Assembly: GCA_022113835.1 (NCBI GenBank)
Contig: JAILWY010000019.1
Coordinates: 2,666,001-2,730,000 of the forward strand
Direction: 5' to 3'
DNA length: 64,000 bases
DNA from: Atopsyche davidsoni
Lineage: Eukaryota > Arthropoda > Insecta > Trichoptera > Hydrobiosidae
Positions within the stretch are counted from its first letter, which is position 1. Every line of letters begins with the position of its first letter. The notes under the pieces are model-generated. The model did not search any database. It was not told where the DNA came from and saw only the letters and a program-made list of their open reading frames with translations. Made by a program: the position numbers and the translations under genes. This document shows, piece after piece, positions 10,136-23,060 of this stretch.

Positions 10136-13100
10136 ACTACACGTTGAATGTATTTTATAAAACTATATTATTATATGTATATATACATATACATTTTATT
10201 TATTATGCTTGATAATTTTTTAACAAGGTTTTAATTATTCATGCTGTCGCTCCGAAAAACAAATCCAAAATATATTATTCAAAAAAATATTTATGAAATT
10301 ATCAAAACATTTCTTCAAACAGCTCGTCGATTCAAATATGTAACATTTTTAAAGTATAGAAAATAATTTGCCATATTTCACATTTTGATAGTTTATTTTT
10401 ATTGTTGGTCAAAATGTTTCAATAAGAATAAACTGTCATACAAATATATGTCTTAAATTTTTATTAAAACATTTTTTAAATTTTACTTACTGAATATAAA
10501 CTTCATTGATATAACCTTAAATTACCTCCGTAATATTTTATTTGTGGTAAGGTCCGTTATTTAAAAATGCATGATATTTAAAGATTTTCAATTTCGCGAA
10601 AATCCATTACAATATAAATATACTAAAATATCAGAGGCTGGCGCTCTATATTTGTCTTTTAAGTATTTCAAGGTTAATTGTATTTTAAATGAACTGTTCA
10701 ATTTGATTTATATATATGGCGAGTAGTATTTAAATACGAAAATGGCTTGATGCTAGGTTACACGTTTGAAAAAAAATCTTCATACATGCCCCCAACTTTG
10801 ATTAAAATGCGTAAATAAAAAGGCTCGCACACCTTGTTCTGGCCACATGCATGAGACAACGCACACCGACCTGATCATCGTAAAACACTCGGAGGCACTA
10901 CGCGAGTTCTTAATTTACCAGAAAAAACTGAGGAATATAAAAGAGAAGCCAAATAAAGACCCCCTACAGCATCCGCGAGCTTCAGGAATGAGCAAGTAGA
11001 GGAATCTCACAGCTTCTGACAATCTTGACAGAAGAAATATTTTTTTAATCATTTTCGTTTATTTATTATATTCTATTTTTTTTGTACTAATCTTAAATTA
11101 AGTACTATTTTATACAAATATGAACAAATTGAAAAAAATTAAAAAGATATTCAAGTTATTTATATTTCATTTTATTATATTCATCACAAATATTTTTTCG
11201 TATTTAAGATAATTTCTCTAATCAAATTATGCTAATAACATTGTTTTATCGTTTAAAATATAACCCTTTTAGTTTACTTTTAATAATATCAGTAAAAGAG
11301 CCAGCAATAAATTAACATCTCAACAACAACTGTGATAAAATTCTGTTAAAATACCAAGGATATGTTATATATGACCTAGTAACGCAAATTCGTATAAATT
11401 TGTTAAAGATGCTTTCTTTTGACCAATTACACAAATGAATTTATTTTTCCAAGAATATAAGCATAAATTATATTAAAAATATTTTCTATTTTGGACCATT
11501 CAAAATGAACCATAAAATAAAACAGAAAACCTGAAATATAAGATTTTTTCATCAAATATTCAATCATTTAAATATTATATAGTTTTTAAAATAATTAAAA
11601 ATTAAATTTACAACAAAACATTACTTTTTTTATTTTTTTCGATACGCATTGAGCTTAATTTAATACGCTTACTATACTTGTATACTGTCTTTGCGTTTTA
11701 AATAAACCTATTACTTATTTAATTAAATTAAATTTTATTTCCGTTTTTTTTTCGTTTGTTAAGAAGTTTTAGGGGAACTGTAGGGTTGAAAGTATCCAAT
11801 ACGAGCATGCAAACGATCATCTATCACAGAGGACGTAAGCCCCGAAGACAGCTCGCTGCAGAACAAGAACCCTTCGTATAAAATATTAAAGCCTACAATA
11901 TATTTCATACACTCGCAAGGGTGTTGAACATACCAAAGACACGGGAATAAAGAAAAAAGCGAGCGTCTCCGGCTCCAGCTCTATGGTCTACCTAAAACAC
12001 TACCAACTAAATGAAGTATCTAATAAATAGTATAAATGCAAACACCCATAGAAAGTAAACCTACTGTATTTAAACTCATATTTTAACACACGTTTGAGCT
12101 TAACACAGGTAAAAAAAATATATTGAGACATAAAAAATATTACATTGAGAACGTAAATAATAAAAGTAAAACAAAATAAAACATTTAATCAAACACACTA
12201 AAGCTTTTCTATGGCTTTTGACATCATGTATATTTTAAAATGGATTTTCTGAAAACTTACTTGTAAACATATGTATATTTTTCATCAAAGCTTTCCTAAA
12301 TCTTTTTAAAATTATTTTTTACTCGACAAAAAGATTCACAAAACAGAAAAATAACGCAAAAAGAGTAGGTGCTTTATTCTAAACATAGATTTTGATATTT
12401 TTGTGTTACCAATGTAGATTGATCGAGAGCGACCAAACATTAGAACATGCTTCAACCAACAACACCTATTTTAACACCTGTAAGCGATGGAAGTATAAGT
12501 TCTGTTTAATGATAAATTTATTGTGTCATCCTATGATCTTTGACATTTTTATGCCAACGGATCAGCTACCGGTTTGTTTATTTATTTATGTGTTTTCAGG
12601 ATAAAACTTCCTAGGTCAAAATTAATTTCATTTAATGATAATAAATACTTCAAATAACATAAGAGCAATGAAGGTTTTTTTAATACAAATTGTCTTTAGT
12701 GAAATTTATAGTTTTGTACAAAAAAAAAGGATGGTCTGTTTTCCAACCCATAACATCACCATTGCCGCGAATAGTGTTAATATGTCCATCCTGCTAAAAG
12801 ATTCATACTTGATTTTTCGTCGTGGTCGATTTTATTACTCTTATTTCTTAAAATTCTTATCTTAAATAAGCTTATTACTGAATACTCGCTTTACTTGTAT
12901 TCGAGAGCTTATGTATAATAGATTGGTAAATAAGCTATTTTAAATCAAAAGTGACTTAAATACTTATACTCCTCGATCACAGGTAAGTCGATATATTTTA
13001 TGACATCATACAGTTTTTTTTACAATGTTTACACATTTAACAAATCTTTAAGTGATGGAAAGAAATATTTCAACAAATAAATAAATAGATAAAAAAAAAA

Positions 13101-15225
13101 ATTGACAGTTTGTTTATAAGGTATTCTAGCCTATCCCAACCAACGACTATGTTCCTCCAATAGCCATTAATTGAATTTATTATACTAGTATTTTATATGA
13201 ATTGAATAGAAATATCAATATGAATTAATTATTTGTATAAATAGGGACCGGGCTATTGTAAAAAGCTGTTTCTACCGTGTCTCTTCATTCAAAAACATCA
13301 TTTATTAGGATTATTTTCAAAATCATAAATTATGTCACAAGCTATGAATAATCTTTTTATAAAGGTAAATCCAGAAAAACCACAGACTCACAATCCATGC
13401 GGTCTTTTAAGAGAATCCATTTTCAAATAAAAATCTTACTAAATAATATTTTTATTATTAGTTAATAATTTACTGGTTGGATTAGTTTCCCAAGTTGGTT
13501 AGGAGTTTGCCGGGTCTATTCCGTTTCTAAGTTACGCAAACTAATGTAATTGGTTATGGATATTGATTAGTTATTTATTTATTTATAGAGCTTTACTATT
13601 ATTATTTTTAAAAAAATTATTCTGAGAATCTGCACCGTTATAATTTCAAGCTTATATTGTTATGTCATCCAATCGTTTATAGAAATGTTTAGTTAAATAA
13701 TAATTGTTAATTATTTCAGTTACAAAAATAGCATGTGCTTGTGATAATAACTCTATAAAAAAATATTTGTGAGCTTATAAATTATTGAGTATAATGCGAT
13801 TATGGAATCTAATACTGAAAAACAAAAACTTTTTTATATCAACTAATATAATTAAGTAAAAATAACAGTGACAAGATAAATGAAAAAGCCTCACAGCCGC
13901 ACCCTCGGCGGAAATACAATTTTATATTCATTATAAGTCCAACCAATCCAAACATCAATTTCACAGCAGATGGTTTAATACGAATTTTATGCATGAGTTG
14001 ACAAAAATATTATCTACTCACCTTTGCTAGTGCTGGTACGAGGGGATGAAAATAGGGGATGAAGACCAGAAAACCTACCCACATTGTCAGCTTGTGTAAA
14101 ATAGTATGCAAGTTTTCAAATAATGCGAACAGCGAGGATAATGGACTTTAGGCAGTAAACCATTATGATTGTAAATACATATTCTATTCAGATGATTGTT
14201 TCAGATTGAATTGTGTAAAAAAATATATTCAAATATTTTAAGATTAATTTAAAAATTGCACTTTTCTTAACTTCCTTATTGCAGAGAATCAATAACATTG
14301 CTAGTAGTTTTTCTATATAAAACTGCAGAATTTTAACTCTTGGATCGCATAAATGAAGATATGCATATTTGAAAAATTCAAAAGAAAAGTCATAGATTCG
14401 ATTCTCTCATTTATACTCCTTCCTTTTCTAGGTTGGTCTAGTAACATGACTACCGATCAATCTTTAAATCTTAAATAGTAAGAAAGAAAGGAAGTACTTA
14501 TTATAACTGTAAGAGCATATTATAGTCTAAAATGCATAGATTATAGTGTGGATTCGTACGAGGCTGTGATTATTTCAGAAATGACACCACACCGACCCAG
14601 GGGGGTTATAATGGCGCTCTGTTATTTATACTACCTTCTTGAGTAGGGCTACGCAGACGGGAGTACACGGGTCCTCTGTCCAGGGGTGGGCTCCCTCATG
14701 CTACTTTGCCACTTTTTTATAATTAAAATGACTATCGAATTGATTCAAATAAGAGGCTCATTAAAACATCTTTACAATAATTATATTATTTTTATTTAAT
14801 TTTAACTTTTTTAACATACAAACGGTTAGTACGTTTATTATTTTAAATCATTCATCATCGTCATTTGTATTTGAGCATCAAAATGTTTTTTTAATGCATT
14901 TCAAATGAAGCGTTAAATATTTTATACTATATTTTAATAATTTATTTTTAATATGCTTTATTACATTAAATTGTGATTCGTTTATACATAAATGATTTAA
15001 AATTTTTAAAATAATTCAGCCATACTCAACATTTGTTTGAGCCAACGCTTAAAAGATTATAGGTTTTTTCATATATTTTTTTAAATGTATTTAGAGTAAA
15101 ATAAATATTTTCAGGAAGGAAAAACAGCTCGAACTCAAATCAAGATTTTCTGATAGCGTTGTTTAAAGCACAGTTAATTATATCCACACTACCCAGAACT
15201 TACTGAGTAAAGTTATTTATATCTC
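10136..15225. other. Mostly AT-rich non-coding region
   Basis: GC-richer blocks occur at about 10836-11000, 11771-11995, 13861-13950, 14020-14150 and 14556-14710. The last has GGGTCCTCTGTCCAGGGGTG next to a purine/pyrimidine alternation. A CACAG followed by GTAAGTC donor-like string lies at 12980-12990 but has no coding-like sequence upstream. The stretch from 11996 to 13860 is especially featureless. Confidence 0.35.
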
Positions 15226-18200
15226 AAGTATCAATACTCCCACCGTTTCTCAAAGCTGGCGCCCCTGAGCTCGCTGGTAGTGATTGTGTAATTAGCATGT
15301 CGACGACACTACCCCGGCTCTTACAAGCGTCATACTTGCGCCACCCCCCAAAGGACAACATGGCCGTCTCAAAATGGCGCGAGGAAATATATTGTCGAGA
15401 GCTCATGGTGTTTAATTAATTATCAGGTGTGAATACATCAGAACTTAGTACTTCTATAAATATGACATAACATTAGAATATATAATTAACTAGTTAAATT
15501 ATGAGACCTTAAATATTTATATTTGTATGTGTGTGTATGTATACTAAAATATCCTAAATTTATAAATAATTATCTATACTTAGAATGATAACGAAGAGAC
15601 GTAGAAATAACAAAAACAGATTTAAAATTCTTTCGTACGTGAACTATAAACAAACAAAAAGGCCGTATTGATATAATTGAATGAAAAAATAAAGTTTTAA
15701 TTATTGAAGTAGTTCTTTATATCATCATATCTGATAGTTTGCCTTTAAGATTTATTATATGTATTTCTTATTTGATTTCACTGAGCATACGAGGTAAATT
15801 CTTAAAACCTTGTGTTCTATGGTAAGTCACTCCAACCCACTGTTCTCGCAGAGTTATACCAGAGGCCGCAAGTTTTTTGTGTAAGGTCCAGAGGACCCGT
15901 GTAAGGACACTCCCCCTCTTGTTCTAAGGACCCGACTAATGTTTTCAAACATCGCCATCATGTCGAGTTTGTCATAATTCAGGAATTTCAAGTAGAAGGG
16001 GTCTTACAGCAAAAACAGTCTTACGTTTTGACTTGCTGACTCATATGTTGAACATAATAAATTTAAACCCCAAGACAATGAATTTAATGATTACTTTATC
16101 AGAATGAGTTACGCATTGTTTGTTTATAAATAATTGGATTAATATTAAAATAAATGAAATTGTTCTGAACTACTATTTTTTTTTCGTCAAAGAAATAACT
16201 TGTATGTATTGAAATATTATAAAAGTATTTTAAAAAAAAATTTATACCTATTTTTATAATTATAATTAATTTAAAGTCTAACATCACCAAATAAAAAATT
16301 TATTATTCAAAGAAATAAAAATTTATTAAAGGAGATACTGACATCCGTTTTGCTTGATTTCTTCTCGCCCAGCATCCTCACCCTCCCCTCGAATAGAACC
16401 AACTTCATTTATCGAGAATTCCTTCAATTAAATGTCCCCAATTGCTCGTGATTAAATGAACGGTTAGTCTTGCGGTATCAGTTAAAACTAAATCACCAAG
16501 ATAAGGGGCGCTCGGCCCCGCTCACTGGCCTAGGAAACTGATTAAAAATAGCTCGGATAGGCCAGAAACGGAGCGTTTTCGCCCACTGCCGACTGCTTTA
16601 ATTGCCACCCGATGTGGAACAGATGCAGAGGTGGACTGTTGTCATAGTTCGCATAATAAGTTTTAAAACTAATATTAGACCCCTTAATACTTTTGAATTC
16701 ATAAAAATAAAATTTCTATAGGACTTGACCCATTTTAAAATATAATACAAAATGCTTAATAAATTAGCGTTCTTACCCATACAAATGTGCATTTAGTACA
16801 AATTAGGTAAACCAGGTAAAGATGTAAGAACATCACCATATATTTAAAAAAAACCCGTTATATATTTAATTTCATACTGATTATTTAAAACATACAATTA
16901 TAAATATATCCTTGCATACAGGATTATTGTTTGGATAATAAAAATTTATATCATATCATAATAAATTACAAAAAACTATAATTGATAAATATTTATATAT
17001 ACTTATGTTGTCTACATCACATTTTAAAATACAAAAAACTGTTGTATTACTTCTTTACGCTAAATATATTTTTTTAAATATCTTCACTTCAATCATTAAC
17101 ACGCGCATTGCATCTGAATAATCAAATCATAATGATTAAGATGAAAACCCTTAAATTTTACGTAGATTTATATCAATAATTTTTTGACAATTGCTTTTAA
17201 ATTATTTCAGATACAGCTCTGAAAACTTGTAAAAGTAGCTGTCATCGATACACATTCCAAAAACACATTTTTTCGTACAAAAGTTGCCAGATTTCTCTAT
17301 ACGTTTTATGGTCTACTCCCTGGGGACTCAGGGGAATTCCCACTACCGATATGTTAGTATTTTTTTATTTCATCCTACCAGGAAATGGAAAATAAAGAAT
17401 TAATGATAAATCGTCTACTCTTTCTATGCAGAACACAGTTTTTTATTCATAATAAAAAAAACTGTTCAAGTCACTATCGTTTTTTGTATGATTGTTAATA
17501 AAATAATGTGCGAAAAATAATAACAAATACATTAAATTGAAAATTTTTTCTTCAAAAATATCATTTTTTGTGTATATTTAAAAAAACAGTTAAATTTTAT
17601 GTTTTCTCTAAACACATGTATATAAATCCACACACACACACATATACATATATATATATATATATTTAATAATACAAACACAATTTTAACGTTCATGTAT
17701 TTTTTGTTTGTGTTTAACTAATTTAACAGTTTAAACACATGCTGAAGCAGTTCTTTAATACCCATATGTATAAATGTTACTCAAAATACCAAACCCAAAG
17801 ATTCCTCGAGCGGCAACAATAAAAGTAATTTGTCACCGCGACTGGTACACATTCCGGAGTTCCACAAAACCCGGAATTCGAGCTTACTGAGTATTCGAAA
17901 CTAAAAAAAACATCTAATATTCCTTCAGGGAGGCACTCAACCGGAAGTGCCGATGAAACAATAAAAAATGGCGGCGGATTGTAATCCTCTGGTATAGATT
18001 GAAACATTCTGTTTCGGGGTATTATCACTAGGGGTTGCGGACTCCTCCGCCTACCCTCCTAGATGATATACCGCAGCGTCCAGCACTGTATTGATATTAA
18101 CGATCCCAAAGATAATTCTAGAAACGAAAGTTAGGGGAAGGCGATCGGACATCCCCCCACCCCCTTGTGAATCAATTCAAATCTTGGAAAAGGATTTACG

Positions 18201-18580
18201 TGTAGTTCATGTTATCATTCAGCAGCACTTTTCAAAAATAACACCTTTTACAAACTAAAATAGTATAGATGCGGTATTTACATCTCTTTTTATCTCGTAG
18301 AATTTGAAAGAGATGCCTCAGTGTTTTATCTTGTCTTGTATTCGTACTGTAGACTTGAATGTGGGTTTTGCGGATAAAGACTGACCGTTTCCACGGTAAT
18401 GGGTGTCCGAAAATAAATCATTATTAATGATGTCCTGGAAGGTGGCTTTTGTCTATCCGGGTTCTATCTTGGACATGAGCTGGCCACTGCATCCTTATGA
18501 GGGAGCTGACCCACCCCGCTGTCGGGGGCTGTGGCGTCATTAGGGGTAATGATGACTGGACACTAATCCTTTCAATCATA
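15226..18580. other. Chain of GC-richer blocks, candidate conserved non-coding cluster
   Basis: Blocks stand out at 15226-15415, 15781-15990, 16341-16640, 17271-17350, 17791-18190 and 18330-18580, separated by AT-rich spacers. Several include homeodomain-type cores (TTAATTG, TTAAATGA) beside GC-rich words such as GGGGCGCTCGGCCCCG (16505-16520). At 15875-15920 a GTGTAAGG(T/A)C word occurs twice around GGACCC. Nothing codes for a recognisable protein. A regulatory cluster of a developmental gene would look like this, but so would diverged repeats. Confidence 0.3.
17629..17666. repeat. Compound (CA)n(TA)n microsatellite
   Basis: A CA run grades through CATATACA into a TA run. Simple sequence in AT-rich DNA. 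Confidence 0.9.
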
Positions 18581-20860
18581 ACAGGTAGCCTTGTGCTCAA
18601 ACATCAAAAAGTTAATATAATGTAATGTTTTTACAACACAATATGCCAAGGTGTCTTTTTTCACTGTGGTTTATTTCGTTCGAGATCTATAAAATATTAT
18701 CATGACTCTTCGTTATCTATGCATATTATTTTTATAATTTTATTTAAATATTTGAAACATCATAATATAAAATCAAATATTCTGGAATCTTGTTCATCCG
18801 TCGCTGTCTTTTTTTATTCAAGAGGTACAGAATGTTAGTTTCTGCGTATCAATGAAAAACTGAAATTTTAATGTACTAGATTACAAATAAATTATAGGTC
18901 CCATATGCCAAGATATCTTGAGGTCTCAAAGTTGTTTATGTATATTTCACACACTAATTACAAAAAATGCGCTGCGTAAACAGCCCTCAAGAGCATGTTT
19001 AGATAGAAGATTGTTGAGAGGAGATTTCGAAGCCATCTATCAAAAAACACGAGGGGCATTCTGCTAGGGCACGCTGTGCGATGCTAAGAAAATATATCTT
19101 AAAGAAAATTAAAATATCTCAAGTAATATTTTCATATGCACAAAGGGACATAAATATTTATACTATTTTGGTAACTTAAAATTAGTTTGTATAATATTTT
19201 ATAACATTTAGGAGTAAACATAACAAGTCTCTTAACACTTTTAAAAATAATTATTTTAAATCTAGAAAAATTGCAGAAAGAAAATACTAAGAGTATTTTT
19301 AAATATTTCCATTAAAAAATTAAATGTTCTTAATTTTAGGAAATATTCATATTATTATTTTAAATGATGGAAATATAGTGAATTAATCCGATATTCCGAA
19401 AAAAAAATTAAAACAATAATTGTATTTGAACAACAAATAATTCGTATCTATTTTAAGCTTTATTAAAGTGATACAATCCCAAATTAATAACATTTAAATT
19501 ATTCGTCCAGTATAGTTATACTGCAAATTAATTTACATGTTGAAAGCCCTGAAAGGAGCTTTCGATAATCTTATCTGTGTGCACAACTCTGTCATCACCT
19601 TGCTTGAGATAACCTCTCATCAAAGCCTCACTGATGATGCTAAATACCCGAGTCTCCTTATAACCAAGAGGATGAAAACTGGTGTTAACGGAGGACCTGA
19701 CGATAACCGAGAAGACTTCTCACATTTATGTTTGTCGACGTGTCTGGAGTGTTAATCATTAGCCGTCAAGTGTTGAATCGTTCACTAACGCAAATCTAAC
19801 AAAAATTAAGTATAATAAATAAATTTATTATTTTAAGAATCTTTATAATTTGACGTTATGTCTTTCATTTGTAAACATCGTTATTATTTAACACATTAAA
19901 TATAATATTGCATAAGATCCGGCCTAAATGCAGAATCCCAACCATTTGAGACCGCCATTAAAGAAGACATTAGGGTCTTCCTGAGCTGCTGGGGCAACCA
20001 GTTCCCATGGGGATCGCCTGATGGATGTGGGGCTCTCTGCCGCGTCCCCACCTTGCAGGAAGTGTCAGCGCGGATACCTTCACTCGCCAATGTGGTGAAT
20101 AATCAAGACGGTGCAACCAGAGTTACTGGAGGTTGCCGAGCTATATTTAGTTTGTCACAGGTCTACACACATCACTTGAACGTAGTAGTAGTTCTTGCAA
20201 GTAATTTTATCTTTAATTATAAATATATTTTGCTATATTATCTTATAGAGTCATAATAATAAGGTTTAAAATCTATTTAGTTTTTATCAAACTAATTTAT
20301 TAATTTATTAATTATGTTGTTGTCAATATATATTACAAAATACAAAAGAAATTGGTTGTCTTATTAAAGATGTGTCTCTTTTTAAGGATTTTTAAATTTT
20401 ATAACTACTATCAAAAGGAATCAAACATACAGCCAAAATTAAATTTATTGACTTGATATTAAAATATTTGTCTCTTTCTCTTGATATTAGATATAGAAAA
20501 ATTATGAACAAGAATTTAAAATAAAAAGTATTAAGTAATACAGTTTTATCGCTTGAAAAATATACTATAATATCATGCCTGTAATTTTTAAAACATGTGA
20601 ATATTTATTATAAAAAGTTTTTGTGAAAAATATTTAAAAAATATATTAATGAAGTGCCATTTTTCCATAAAAACTTAAAATAGCAAATAAGTAGCCATTA
20701 TTCAAAGACTAATTTAGTTCATTCATTTTTAAAAATGTAAGAGTGAATTTTTTTTGCGATACATGTGAACGATGTAATTGCTATCAATGTGTTTAACTCT
20801 TAATACATGTGCTGAAGTGGTAATAATCGTGCGGTTTACGTTTGCCTGCTTACAATATTG
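18581..20860. other. AT-rich non-coding region with two GC-richer blocks
   Basis: Blocks at 19531-19760 and 19910-20170 are GC-richer. The second contains TTGCAGGAAGTG, acceptor-like, followed by a short open frame to 20249 that shows no motif. The remainder, including 20171-20860, is AT-rich and shows nothing. Confidence 0.3.
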
Positions 20861-21046
20861 TTTCAGTAATGAAAGTCGTATAATGATTTAGTTAGAAATT
20901 CACTCTGAGTCTGCTTTGCTCGACAGTTCGCAGTTGTCTCATACAGCAGGCTGAGGCAAGTGATCTCTCGAGCCATTGAGTTCTTTAAAATGCGTGGAAT
21001 TAAAGTGGCTTTTGCGTTATTTTTGTCTGCTTTCCCACTTCGTGAG
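20861..21046 (+). CDS. Candidate alternative first exon with signal-peptide segment (ATG at 20990)
   Basis: A GC-neutral leader at about 20890-20989, with CAGTT words resembling arthropod initiator sequences, precedes ATG 20990. The frame encodes MRGIKVAFALFLSAFPLRE, a compact signal-peptide-like segment with two basic residues and a hydrophobic core. It reaches GAG at 21046, then GTTAGA, a possible though not strong 5' splice site at a codon boundary. Without splicing, the frame ends at TGA 21065-21067 after 25 codons. The donor phase would match that of the 9781 candidate, so the two could be alternative leaders of one gene. No common downstream exon was identified, and chance remains likely. 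Confidence 0.22.
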
Positions 21047-21640
21047 GTTAGAGTCAGTTCAAAGTGATATTAATGGTGCTTTGTCGGATAGTCCCCGTGC
21101 CAGCCCTCCGGTAATCTAATAAGAAATGAGATTTGCGATGAAGAGAAATGAACAAAAGTCCATTATGATATGGATCTAAGTTTTCAAGTAATTGTTAAAT
21201 TATACCGAGAGTAGGAGAGCAGCCATGTTTAATCAAAGCGCTCTTGAGCCGGGCTTCTCAGGTGAATTGTGAATGTTTTTAGAGGCCTTTGTTGAGACTT
21301 TGATTGTGCTGATTTGAATATTTTATTTGAACGCCATTATGGAATGGTTCTTATCTGCTTTCATTTTCAATATTTTTCTGCCGATCTTCTTAAATCAAAA
21401 GTTCAACTTTAATACCATTATAAATATATTTACTAAACATTATAAATATATTTAAAAAAAATCAGTTAAAATAATCTATCCTGTATTTTTTTTATTAATT
21501 TGGAAATTCGTAATTTTGCATCGACTTTAATAACGTACACGAATTAACGTACATGAATGTTCTCTTGAGTCTAGGTAAAGATTTTCTATAAGTAACAAAC
21601 TAACTTAATTTCATAGATAATATAACTAACAGCGTCGTCG
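21047..21640. other. Mixed non-coding DNA with short direct repeats
   Basis: The first 260 bases are GC-neutral and continue the block above. Then AT-rich DNA carries two short direct repeats: ATTATAAATATATTTA twice near 21416-21453, and TAACGTACACGAAT / TAACGTACATGAAT near 21531-21558. No gene is seen. Confidence 0.4.
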
Positions 21641-22020
21641 AGCTATTCGTTTAAAAGCAGAAAACGAAAATTGTCATTGCTGTGACAAAGTCTTATTCGC
21701 TTGTAAAAATCGGAAGCAGTTTAATCACAACTAAGCGCAGCTTTAAAAGCACAACAGCAAAGACCCGAGGCCACAAAGACACAGAGAGACACAAAAACCA
21801 AAAGCGGATCTTTTGTCCGTTTTAATTCACAATACCGCTGATGACGCCACCGCCCCCGCCCCCGCCCCCGCGGCCCCGTCCACCCCGCGTCCCCCGGCTG
21901 TCAACTTTTTATTTAGTACACATCCACGGAGGGCGGGGGAGGGGGCACCACACTTTGTATTACACCAACACAGTTCCTTTGTGTAAGTGTCTCGCGGAGG
22001 CTAAAGCACGCAGCAGACAG
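21641..22020. other. C-rich island with i-motif/G-quadruplex potential
   Basis: From 21847 to about 21895 the plus strand is almost pure C/G, with repeated CCCCCGC units, so the minus strand has G-quadruplex potential. The open frame through it would give a polyproline run, an artefact of composition. It is followed by a G-rich stretch at 21930-21947, so the two could also pair with each other. Confidence 0.4.
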
Positions 22021-22049
22021 TAAAATAAAAATAATAAAAACTGTATATA

Positions 22050-22252
22050 ATAATGATTAAGTACATTTTTTCAAATATTGAAAATTGATTCATCAATTGA
22101 TTGACCCACATCCCCAAGCTTACATAGCCATTGGTAATGCACCGGCCACGTAAGCATGGGGATGTGAGTTCAAATCCCACACAAATCACGATGATATTTT
22201 TCTAAGAGTTCAATCAATTTACAATAAATGAAAAAATGTACTTAATCATTAT
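22050..22252. mobile_element. 203-bp terminal-inverted-repeat element with tRNA-like core
   Basis: The ends are perfect 23-bp inverted repeats (22050-22072 and 22230-22252) that continue imperfectly to about 41 bp. The core has a second nested hairpin: 17-nt arms with one mismatch at 22107-22123 and 22150-22166. The right part reads GTGAGTTCAAATCCCAC, in which GTTCAAATC fits the RNA polymerase III B-box consensus GWTCRANNC and the flanks can form a T-arm. An A-box-like TAGCCATTGGTAATGC lies at 22125-22140. This suggests a tRNA-derived segment captured in or converted to a foldback MITE. No clear target-site duplication is seen, and a functional tRNA is unlikely. Confidence 0.6.
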
Positions 22253-22735
22253 CAATCAATCAAACCTGTATAGGCAAAATCGTACTTTCTGTGAGACGGT
22301 CTTCACAAAAATCAATAATATGTTTATAATAATTTCTAATTACATTTTTTTTCAATGACTCACACCTGTTATAGATGTGACCACACGAAATTTTGTCCTA
22401 CCATAATTTTTATAACTAGTGGAATCTATAAATATATACTCTATGGATTATGAATTTGTAAAGTTACAAATAATTTGTATTCATATTGTGTAATAAAATA
22501 ATTAACACACTCTTTGTCAGCACGATATAATAATTATTGATATAATAATCAAGCACGATATAATAATTTTTGCACTCATTAAAAACGAAGTTTTTTCGTA
22601 AATTAAATGTAAAATCGTCAAATTGATGTATGATTTTTAAAGTTAAAAATAATAATGTATTTCAATAAATATCATTATTAATTTTTCACGTAAATACGTG
22701 AAAAACAAATGTTGTAGTAAGTAATAGATAATGCG
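22253..22735. other. AT-rich spacer with short direct repeats
   Basis: AGCACGATATAATAATT occurs twice (22519-22535 and 22552-22568), with a related GATATAATAAT between them. Otherwise AT-rich and featureless. Confidence 0.5.
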
Positions 22736-23060
22736 AATTTTAGCACTGTATGGCGAGCTTTAGCCGCCAACAGGGTCTGCTTCTCATAAAAACTTCGTCT
22801 TGGCTTGTCGGAAAGTGAGGCGCGGGCTGGAAGATTAATTGCGACTTTTGTTCCGCGGGGGGGGAAGGGAGGCCGATGGGGTGGACACCCCCGCCCCTTT
22901 GCAACCTCGTGTCTACAAAGAGGGCGGGGAAGAGGGGAGAGGTGTCGGACGAGGACGGCGTTATCGCGCTTGTGAAACAATAACTTGCTCCTGAATTATG
23001 AAAAATTGAAAAGCGCGCTTCTTTTTGGCTTACCGACGGAAACACGTAAGATCTGTAGCG
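22736..23060. other. GC-rich island
   Basis: An abrupt GC-rich block has several G-runs between 22856 and 22935 (an eight-G run, then GGGAGG, GGGG and CCCCC). The minus-strand open frames through it have no recognisable domain and coexist in two registers, as expected of composition rather than coding. Candidate promoter-type or regulatory island. Confidence 0.35.

Noticed and set aside
12980..12990. CACAG followed by GTAAGTC, a strong-looking 5' splice site
   Set aside because: Upstream DNA is AT-rich and not coding-like; such strings are expected by chance in 128 kb of strand sequence.
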